Made by a program: the position numbers and the translations under genes
Assembly: GCF_024346995.1 (NCBI RefSeq)
Contig: NZ_AP024887.1
Span: 682,001-746,000 of the forward strand
Source of the DNA: Vibrio palustris
Lineage (GTDB): Bacteria; Pseudomonadota; Gammaproteobacteria; Enterobacterales; Vibrionaceae
Direction: 5' to 3'
DNA length: 64,000 nucleotides
Shown here: piece by piece, positions 57,649 to 64,000 of the stretch
How the letters are laid out: each line of letters opens with the position of its first letter
Position numbering within the stretch: position 1 is the first letter of the stretch
The notes under the pieces: generated by a model
Database searches by the model: none
What the model saw: the letters and a program-made list of their open reading frames with translations, nothing else
What the model was told of the DNA's origin: nothing

Positions 57649-58684
57649 GAATGATGAAAAAGGAACAGCAGTAGTGAGCACTGAAGATATCGCCGATATT
57701 CCTGGTGAAGAACGTGCGGCAATTCTATTGCTGAGCCTAAATGAAGATGATGCAGCAGGAATTATTCGCCACTTGGAACCCAAGCAGGTTCAGCGCGTTG
57801 GCAGTGCCATGGCGAAAGCGAAAGACCTGAGTCAAGACCGAGTGGGATTGGTCCATCGTGCATTTTTGGAAGATATTCAAAAATACACCAATATTGGTAT
57901 GGGCAGTGAAGACTTTATGCGTAACGCATTAGTTGCCGCTCTGGGGGCTGATAAAGCCAATAATCTTGTTGATCAAATCTTACTGGGTACCGGCTCTAAA
58001 GGCTTAGACTCATTAAAATGGATGGATCCAAGACAGGTCGCCAGCATTATTATTAATGAGCACCCACAGATTCAAACCATTGTTTTATCTTATCTTGAAG
58101 CGGATCAGTCAGCAGAAATTTTAGCGCAGTTTGCTGAGCGAGACCGTCTCGACCTTATGATGCGTATTGCTAACCTTGAAGAAGTCCAACCGTCAGCTTT
58201 GGCAGAGTTGAATGAAATCATGGAGAAACAGTTTGCTGGGCAAGCCGGTGCTCAAGCCGCTAAAATTGGTGGCCTGAAAGCGGCTGCTGATATCATGAAC
58301 TATCTTGATAACAATGTGGAAGGTCTGCTTATGGATCAGATGCGTGATCAAGATGAAGATTTAGCTACGCAAATCCAAGATTTGATGTTTGTGTTTGAGA
58401 ACTTAGTTGAAGTAGATGATCAGGGCATTCAAAAACTGTTGCGTGATGTTCCGCAAGATGTGTTACAGCGTGCACTAAAAGGCGCCGATGATGATCTGCG
58501 TGAAAAAATCTTTAAGAACATGTCGAAACGTGCTGCTGAACTGATGCGTGATGATTTGGAAGCAATGCCACCTATCAAAGTGTCCGATGTAGAAACGGCA
58601 CAGAAAGAGATTCTAGCTATTGCCCGTAAGATGGCCGATCAAGGTGAGCTTATGTTGTCTGGTGGTGCTGACGAGTTCTTGTAA
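57641..58684 (+). CDS. fliG: Flagellar motor switch protein FliG
   Basis: Rotor protein that contacts the stator and sets rotation direction with FliM and FliN. It has 347 aa. Features are the PGEERAAILLLSLNEDDA N-terminal segment, the EHPQ motif (NEHPQIQTIVLS) and the charged C-terminal torque helix with DDLREKIFKNMSKRAAELMR. Its ATG lies inside fliF, so translation is coupled. A perfect inverted repeat follows the stop. Confidence 0.97.
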   Translation: MPENDEKGTAVVSTEDIADIPGEERAAILLLSLNEDDAAGIIRHLEPKQVQRVGSAMAKAKDLSQDRVGLVHRAFLEDIQKYTNIGMGSEDFMRNALVAALGADKANNLVDQILLGTGSKGLDSLKWMDPRQVASIIINEHPQIQTIVLSYLEADQSAEILAQFAERDRLDLMMRIANLEEVQPSALAELNEIMEKQFAGQAGAQAAKIGGLKAAADIMNYLDNNVEGLLMDQMRDQDEDLATQIQDLMFVFENLVEVDDQGIQKLLRDVPQDVLQRALKGADDDLREKIFKNMSKRAAELMRDDLEAMPPIKVSDVETAQKEILAIARKMADQGELMLSGGADEFL

Positions 58685-58696
58685 TTAACCTCCCCT

Positions 58697-58720
58697 CAGA
58701 GGTCGAGCACTCGACCTCTG
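58697..58720 (+). repeat. 11-bp perfect inverted repeat between fliG and fliH
   Basis: CAGAGGTCGAG-CA-CTCGACCTCTG, no T tract after it, in the 73-bp gap of an otherwise tightly packed operon. Confidence 0.8.
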
Positions 58721-58757
58721 CTTGTCTTAGTGGTTTGAGCTACGCATAGGAAAGATT

Positions 58758-59567
58758 ATGCCAGTTGAAAGAAAACGCGGTTTCATTCGTCCCGACTCGA
58801 GCGCACCAGCAGATGAGCAACCACAAACGTGGGGGCTGCCTGATTATGACGTGGATTTGGTGACAAGCGCCCGCGAAACCGCATTAAATTACGATCCCGG
58901 TTGGAACCCTCACGAAGCGCCTCAAGAAGAGGATAGTGAGCCAAAACCCTTTTCCGTCGAAGATCTGGAATCCATACGCCAAGCGGCGTATCAAGAAGGC
59001 CAAGAGCAAGGTTATTCAGAAGGCTTTCAGTCAGGTGTCGAGCAAGGTAAAGAAGAGGGGTATCGTATTGGCCATGAAGAGGGTCTGACTTCAGGACACC
59101 AAGAGGGCCTAGAAGCGGGGCAAGAACACATTAATGAGCAAGTGAAACAGTTTGTTGAGATGGCGAATCAATTTTCTCAACCGCTCGAACTGATGAATGC
59201 TCAAGTTGAAAAGCAATTGGTGGATATGGTGTTGACCATGGTGAAAGAAGTGGTTCACGTTGAAGTAAAAACAAATCCGCAGATTATTTTAGATACAGTG
59301 AAAGAATCGGTGGAATCCTTACCAGTAGCAGGCCACGCAATTACCTTAAAATTACACCCTGAAGATATCGATATTGTTAAACAAGCATATGGTGAGCAAG
59401 AGATCGACAGCCGTAATTGGACGTTAGTTAGCGAGCCAGCCTTAGATCGTGGTGATGTGCAAATTGCGGCCAGTGACTCCAGTGTGAATTATCGTATGGA
59501 AGAGCGTATCCGTTCCGTATTACAGAAATTCTGTGCCGCAAACCGCCATCAGGTGGGAACTGAGTAA
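58758..59567 (+). CDS. fliH: Flagellar export ATPase regulator FliH
   Basis: Negative regulator and tether of the FliI ATPase in the export apparatus. It has 269 aa. A long region of GxxxG-like repeats ([20 protein letters not shown] and following, about 75-125) is a hallmark of FliH, and the C-terminal domain has [11 protein letters not shown]. The last base of its stop is the first of the fliI ATG (TAATG). Confidence 0.95.
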   Translation: MPVERKRGFIRPDSSAPADEQPQTWGLPDYDVDLVTSARETALNYDPGWNPHEAPQEEDSEPKPFSVEDLESIRQAAYQEGQEQGYSEGFQSGVEQGKEEGYRIGHEEGLTSGHQEGLEAGQEHINEQVKQFVEMANQFSQPLELMNAQVEKQLVDMVLTMVKEVVHVEVKTNPQIILDTVKESVESLPVAGHAITLKLHPEDIDIVKQAYGEQEIDSRNWTLVSEPALDRGDVQIAASDSSVNYRMEERIRSVLQKFCAANRHQVGTE

Positions 59568-60892
59568 TGTTGTCATTAGCTGAACGCTTAACCCAATATA
59601 AAACCGAAGGCCTGACACGCCGCCCTATTGCTTCGGGGAAGTTGGTTCGTTTGATAGGATTGACTCTAGAAGCAACAGGCTGTAAAGCTCCGATTGGTAG
59701 CTTATGCCTGATTGAAACCATGTCCGGGAATATGGAAGCAGAAGTGGTCGGCTTTTCTGGAGATAACTTATTCTTAATGCCCAGTGAGCAAATTACTGGG
59801 ATTTTGCCGGGTGCAAAAGTCACGCCTTTAACAGAAGAGGCTGGCATGCCAGTTGGTATGGAATTATTAGGGCGCGTTGTAGATGGGGTGGGTAACCCTT
59901 TGGATGGTTTAGGGCCGATTTATACCGAGCAAACCGCCTCATTGAGTGTTGCGCCGATTAACCCATTAGCACGTAAGCCGATTGATGCTCCGTTGGATGT
60001 AGGCATTAAAGCTATTAATGGTCTGCTTACCGTTGGTAAAGGACAGCGTATTGGCTTATTTGCCGGCTCTGGTGTGGGTAAATCAGTGACTTTGGGGATG
60101 ATGACTCGCGGAACTACTGCGCAAGTTGTCGTAGTCGGTTTGATTGGTGAGCGTGGTCGAGAAGTAAAAGAATTTATTGAAGAGATACTCGGTCATGAAG
60201 GTCGCCAGCGTTCGGTGGTTGTTGCGGCGCCAGCAGATTCATCCCCGTTAATGCGTTTAAAGGGCTGTCAAACCGCGTTGACCATTGCAGAATACTTTCG
60301 AGATCAAGGTTTAGATGTATTGTTGCTGATGGATTCGTTAACCCGTTTTGCACAAGCCCAGCGTGAAATTGCCCTGTCTGTTGGTGAGCCACCGGCGACC
60401 AAAGGCTACCCACCTTCAGTGTTTGCTAAGTTGCCCGCTTTGGTAGAACGTGCCGGTAATGGTGGCCCTGAGCAAGGGTCGATTACGGCATTTTTTACGG
60501 TTTTGACAGAAGGGGATGACCTACAAGACCCAATAGCAGATGCATCGCGAGCAATTTTAGATGGGCATATTGTGCTCTCTCGAGAAATGGCGGATGCAGG
60601 CCATTATCCTGCTATCGATGTAGAAAAATCCGTCAGTCGAGTGATGCCACAAGTAACGACTGATCAGCATATATTAATGTCGAAAGCAGTACGGCAAATT
60701 CTGTCGATATGCCGTAAAAACCAAGATTTGGTTTCCATTGGTGCTTATAAACCAGGTACGGATCAAGCGATCGATAGTGCGTTTACGTTAAAACCGAAAT
60801 TGGATCAGTATTTGCAGCAAGAGATGAAAGAAACGGTGCCCTATGACATGTGCGTTAATATGTTAAAGCATGTCTTAGGTGTTGAGGAATAA
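59567..60892 (+). CDS. fliI: Flagellum-specific export ATPase FliI
   Basis: F1-beta-like ATPase that energises flagellar type III export. It has 441 aa. The Walker A motif is [13 protein letters not shown] (about 165-177), Walker B is [20 protein letters not shown], and [14 protein letters not shown] is the catalytic-Glu segment. Translationally coupled to fliH and followed by fliJ after 3 nt. Confidence 0.97.
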   Translation: MLSLAERLTQYKTEGLTRRPIASGKLVRLIGLTLEATGCKAPIGSLCLIETMSGNMEAEVVGFSGDNLFLMPSEQITGILPGAKVTPLTEEAGMPVGMELLGRVVDGVGNPLDGLGPIYTEQTASLSVAPINPLARKPIDAPLDVGIKAINGLLTVGKGQRIGLFAGSGVGKSVTLGMMTRGTTAQVVVVGLIGERGREVKEFIEEILGHEGRQRSVVVAAPADSSPLMRLKGCQTALTIAEYFRDQGLDVLLLMDSLTRFAQAQREIALSVGEPPATKGYPPSVFAKLPALVERAGNGGPEQGSITAFFTVLTEGDDLQDPIADASRAILDGHIVLSREMADAGHYPAIDVEKSVSRVMPQVTTDQHILMSKAVRQILSICRKNQDLVSIGAYKPGTDQAIDSAFTLKPKLDQYLQQEMKETVPYDMCVNMLKHVLGVEE

Positions 60893-60895
60893 GGT

Positions 60896-61345
60896 ATGGA
60901 TAACGCACTGACATTTTTAGTCAATCAAGCCAAAGATAATGAAGACAAAGCAGTGATGGCACTGAACCAAGCGCGAAGTGAACTCGATAATTATTATCAG
61001 CAACTCGAGCAAATTGAGCAGTATCGGCTTGATTACTGTCAACAATTGACCGATCGAGGCCAGGCGGGTCTAACGGCCAGTCAGTACGGTCATTTACAAC
61101 GCTTTTTAAATCAGCTTGACGAAACATTATCAAAACAGCGTGAAGCAGAAACACACTTTACTCAGCAAGTGACGAATAGTGAACAACACTGGTTAGAAGT
61201 TCGTAAACAACGGCGTTCGTATGAGTGGTTGATTGAAAAGAAAAAAACGGAAAAACAACAAGCGGAAGAAAGGCGTGAACAACAGTTAATGGATGAATTT
61301 TCAACGTTGAGTTTTAATCGACGTCGCTTAAACAACCATTCTTAA
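60896..61345 (+). CDS. fliJ: Flagellar export chaperone FliJ
   Basis: A 149-aa, entirely coiled-coil protein rich in Gln, Glu and Lys, which acts as the central stalk of the FliI ring and chaperone escort. Sequence is weakly conserved in general; length, coiled-coil nature and place between fliI and fliK make the call. It is the last gene before a 125-bp gap with a new sigma-54 type promoter. Confidence 0.92.
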   Translation: MDNALTFLVNQAKDNEDKAVMALNQARSELDNYYQQLEQIEQYRLDYCQQLTDRGQAGLTASQYGHLQRFLNQLDETLSKQREAETHFTQQVTNSEQHWLEVRKQRRSYEWLIEKKKTEKQQAEERREQQLMDEFSTLSFNRRRLNNHS

Positions 61346-61365
61346 TTGTCGTTGCTGTGTCTCGC

Positions 61366-61380
61366 TGGCGTGAATCTTGC
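61366..61380 (+). promoter_or_regulatory. Candidate sigma-54 promoter of fliK-fliL-fliM
   Basis: TGGCGT-GAATC-TTGC has the correct GG-GC offset and lies about 90 bp before fliK, in the first gap of over 100 bp since fliE. Confidence 0.72.
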
Positions 61381-61470
61381 AGTACGTAGTTCTTAACGTA
61401 TAGATAAATTGGTTGCTACCTAGTTCCAAGTGGGACTTCATAACGGCATGATTAGCGTGAGTAAAATGAT

Positions 61471-63237
61471 ATGAATATAAACACATCTCAGTCAACAGAC
61501 AGCCTTAAAGGCACTGCTGGAAACGCGATTTCTACTGCGGAAGGTAAATTAGCCAGTAAAGAGACCAGCGAACAAAGCGGTTTTTTTGATAAATTGACGT
61601 CTCTAATGTTTGGCTCACCAGAGCCAGCCAAATCTAAGGCCGAATTAGCAAGTGCTCAACAGGGCGAGGACGCTGTGAGTGACCCGCTGTCTTCACTAAA
61701 AAAGGTAGGCTGGACGAAAGCGCAACTGGAACACTTAACGCCAAAAGAATTAGATAAAGTGGCTAGTCAGCAAGGGATTAGTGTTGACCAATTACACCAG
61801 TTGATGAGTCAAATGCCCGATGCGGCAACGGTTGAACCGTCAGTTGAGAGTGTCAAGAATAAAGGTGAGTCTGCTACGCAACCAGCACCGTTAGGCAAGG
61901 ATAAAGCGGTTGATGTGCCTTCGGCTATGGACGAAGGTAAGCAATTGCTCGGTAAGTTACAGCAAGCCAATCAAACATTAACGCATGCTTCTTCTCAAAA
62001 AGCGCATGGCAAAGACTTGCCACAAACTCCTCTATCACAGGTCAAACCGCTTACCTCGCCTGAAGCTGAGGGAAGTAAAAGTGCACAATCTGTCGAGGAG
62101 TCTCTGAAGGAAACCTTGGTTGAAAAACCGATCAGTCAAACAGAGCTCGCGCAATTGATTGAGCTTAAAAAACAACACCCAGAGATGTCTGAACAAGATT
62201 TAACAAAATATCTTGTTGCCCAACGGGTGCAACATGAACAAAAGTCGGCTCAGCAGGGTGACGCCTCAGCTATTGGAGGTGCGCCAAGCCACCCTTCTAC
62301 TCAGCCCAGTCCACCGATTGGTCCACAAGATACTGCTAATAAATCGACTGGCATCAATGATGCGGCGAGTAAAACTCATGTTGTTAATCAAGGCGCGCAT
62401 CAGGTACCCATGCAGTCTCAGCCTAGCTTGCAGCCGGGAAATCCAACAGCAAGCGAGCATAAAGCGATGCCACAAGTACACACGTCTTCTGCCGGGCAAG
62501 ATGGTTCAGCTGTGGCGCATAATACCGCGCAAGGTAATGTTACGTCTCAAAATCAAGGCGCGAATCCTGCAGCTGCCGCGTTCATATCGGCTGGAATGGC
62601 CAAAGGTCCCGTGAATACAGTGCCAGATAAAGGCATCAGTGAAAAAGCACTGAGTGCAATAACGGATATGAAATCGGCGAAACGTGGTCAATCAGTTCAA
62701 GATAGCACCTTGGCAGGACAGATATCTTCAGCGGCTGGGCAACAATTAACGGCGACGCAAAAAGTGGATGGAACTCAGCAGGCAGCATCACCTCAACTAC
62801 AATTATCCAAAGAGGGGGCTGACCAAGTGGCTGAGAAAGTGCAGATGATGATGTCAAAAAATCTAAAAACGATTGATATCCGACTTGATCCACCTGAAAT
62901 GGGGAAAATGCATATAAAAATGCATATGAATAATGATGGCGGTGCGAGTGTGCACTTTACCGTGGCGAGTCATCAGGCTCGAGATGCAATTGAACACTCG
63001 ATGCCACGCTTAAGAGAAATGTTATCACAGCAAGGTGTTCAACTAGGCGGTACCTCGGTGCAACAAGATGGCGGAAGTCAACAGCAAAGTTTTGCCTCGG
63101 CAAACGGTGGTCAATCGCATTCTAATCGCCAACCTGGCGCGGGCGTTGCCACTGGAACTGCAGAAAACCTTGATGGAGACATCAAACTTGATTTGAATGT
63201 CGCATCAAAGCGTGATGGAATTTCTTATTATGCGTAA
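61471..63237 (+). CDS. fliK: Flagellar hook-length control protein FliK
   Basis: Secreted molecular ruler that stops hook growth and switches export specificity. It has 588 aa. Residues 1-440 are low-complexity, rich in Gln, Ser, Ala and Pro, as expected of the ruler part. The C-terminal Flg_hook domain (about 450-540) carries LKTIDIRLDPPEMGKMHIKM and ARDAIEHSMPRLREMLSQQG. The ATG follows GATATG without a strong ribosome site. Confidence 0.94.
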   Translation: MNINTSQSTDSLKGTAGNAISTAEGKLASKETSEQSGFFDKLTSLMFGSPEPAKSKAELASAQQGEDAVSDPLSSLKKVGWTKAQLEHLTPKELDKVASQQGISVDQLHQLMSQMPDAATVEPSVESVKNKGESATQPAPLGKDKAVDVPSAMDEGKQLLGKLQQANQTLTHASSQKAHGKDLPQTPLSQVKPLTSPEAEGSKSAQSVEESLKETLVEKPISQTELAQLIELKKQHPEMSEQDLTKYLVAQRVQHEQKSAQQGDASAIGGAPSHPSTQPSPPIGPQDTANKSTGINDAASKTHVVNQGAHQVPMQSQPSLQPGNPTASEHKAMPQVHTSSAGQDGSAVAHNTAQGNVTSQNQGANPAAAAFISAGMAKGPVNTVPDKGISEKALSAITDMKSAKRGQSVQDSTLAGQISSAAGQQLTATQKVDGTQQAASPQLQLSKEGADQVAEKVQMMMSKNLKTIDIRLDPPEMGKMHIKMHMNNDGGASVHFTVASHQARDAIEHSMPRLREMLSQQGVQLGGTSVQQDGGSQQQSFASANGGQSHSNRQPGAGVATGTAENLDGDIKLDLNVASKRDGISYYA

Positions 63238-63278
63238 AATGCATAAAATGAACGAAAACATAAATACTTAGGATAGAT

Positions 63279-63770
63279 ATGGCAGACGAAGAAGCGCCGA
63301 AAAAAGGCAAAAGCAAGCTACTTATTATCATTATTGCCGTGGTGGTGTTGCTCTTGGGAGGCGGAGGCGCTGCATTTTTCCTAATGGGTGGAGATGACGC
63401 GGAAGCCAAAGCGGATAAAAATGTCACGCAGGAGGCGGCTAAACCTGATTTACCCGTCGCTTACGTTAACGTCGCCGAACCCTTTGTCTTTAATGTTACC
63501 GGAGACTCTCGCAGCCGTATGGTTCAGATCAAGGTGCAATTGATGGTCAGAGGCCCGAAAAACGAAGAATTAGCACGTTATCATTCGCCACTCATTGAGA
63601 GTACGTTGTTGTCGACGTTTTCTTCAGCAACTTTGGAGCAGTTACGGACGCCAAATGGACGAGTCGAACTTCGTAATCGCGCCACGGACGATATTAAAAC
63701 CGCACTGGGTAAAGCGATAGGCTCGCCAGTCATTGAGCGGGTTTTATTTACTGATTTTGTAATGCAATAG
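63279..63770 (+). CDS. fliL: Flagellar basal body-associated protein FliL
   Basis: Single-pass inner-membrane protein that surrounds and stabilises the stator. It has 163 aa with a short Lys-rich cytoplasmic N-terminus, a membrane helix (about 14-34, LLIIIIAVVVLLLGGGGAAF) and a periplasmic stomatin-like domain with FNVTGDSRSRMVQIKVQLMV. It ends 7 nt before fliM. Confidence 0.95.
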   Translation: MADEEAPKKGKSKLLIIIIAVVVLLLGGGGAAFFLMGGDDAEAKADKNVTQEAAKPDLPVAYVNVAEPFVFNVTGDSRSRMVQIKVQLMVRGPKNEELARYHSPLIESTLLSTFSSATLEQLRTPNGRVELRNRATDDIKTALGKAIGSPVIERVLFTDFVMQ

Positions 63771-63777
63771 GTGAGAT

Positions 63778-64000
63778 GTGACTGATCTATTAAGCCAAGA
63801 TGAAATTGATGCGCTGTTACACGGTGTCGATGGGGTCGATGATGAAGATGATGATGACGGTGCCCAGCCACAAGCGCAATCCATGTCTTTTGATTTTTCG
63901 TCTCAAGACCGTATCGTCCGTGGACGAATGCCGACACTGGAACTTATTAATGAACGATTTGCCCGCCACTTACGCATAAGTTTGTTCAATATGCTGCGTA
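63778..64000 (+). CDS. fliM: Flagellar motor switch protein FliM (5' part, cut by window end)
   Basis: The first 74 codons of the C-ring protein that binds CheY-P. A GTG start (63778) gives TDLLSQDEIDALLHGVDGVD; the LSQDEIDALLHG segment is the CheY-P binding peptide. An acidic linker and FDFSSQDRIVRGRMPTLELI (start of the middle domain) follow. The reading frame is open to the right edge. Confidence 0.95.
   Translation, partial: MTDLLSQDEIDALLHGVDGVDDEDDDDGAQPQAQSMSFDFSSQDRIVRGRMPTLELINERFARHLRISLFNMLR

Overview
The window looks like a chromosomal segment of a Vibrio or close relative (Vibrionaceae). The evidence is the polar flagellar gene order (cheR-flgBCDEFGHIJKL-flaA-flaC, then a second flagellin group with flaG-fliD-flaI-fliS-flrABC-fliEFGHIJKLM), five flagellin genes, the Vibrio FlrA/FlrB/FlrC regulators, and the housekeeping block ychF-pth-prs-ispE-lolB / hemA-prfA-prmC-sirB2-sirB1-kdsA. 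I recall the same overall order from Vibrio cholerae; I could not run an alignment.

Layout. 1-12 kb: cheR, rod, hook and ring genes, hook-associated genes, all on the + strand, with sigma-54 (-24/-12) promoters before flgB, flgF and flgK. 12-15.4 kb: flaA (sigma-54 type promoter) and flaC (sigma-28 type promoter). 15.4-17.3 kb: a minus-strand operon of 15 tRNAs (7 Leu-TAG, 5 Gln-TTG, 3 Met-CAT) containing a near-identical 246-bp Leu-Gln unit in four tandem copies. 17.5-43.1 kb: housekeeping and accessory metabolism: translation (ychF, pth, prfA, prmC, a YbaK-type deacylase), PRPP, isoprenoid, haem and KDO synthesis (prs, ispE, hemA, kdsA), envelope assembly (lolB, bamC, bepA), lysine/peptidoglycan precursors (dapA, dapE), stress enzymes (bcp, WrbA-like, ArsC-like, Dyp-type peroxidase), transporters (uraA, perM) and several small conserved genes of unknown function. 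43.1-48 kb: three more flagellins, the first inverted and the most divergent. 48-64 kb: flaG, cap and chaperone genes, the flr regulators and the fliE-fliM basal body, export and switch genes; fliM runs off the right edge.

How it works together. The regulatory sites fit the Vibrio flagellar hierarchy: FlrA with sigma-54 drives flrBC, FlrC with sigma-54 drives basal body, hook and flaA genes, and sigma-28 (FliA) drives the extra flagellins. I see seven -24/-12 sites and four -35/-10 sites of sigma-28 type, the latter all with a 15-nt spacer. Most genes are ordinary family members. I found no mobile element, CRISPR array, prophage or defence system, and no clearly new multi-gene system. The points most worth following up are non-coding: the amplified tRNA array, a nearly identical structured 5' leader shared by two flagellin mRNAs, a terminator-like hairpin in the leader of the inverted flagellin gene, and strong hairpins inside flagellar operons (flgH/flgI, flgE/flgF, fliG/fliH).
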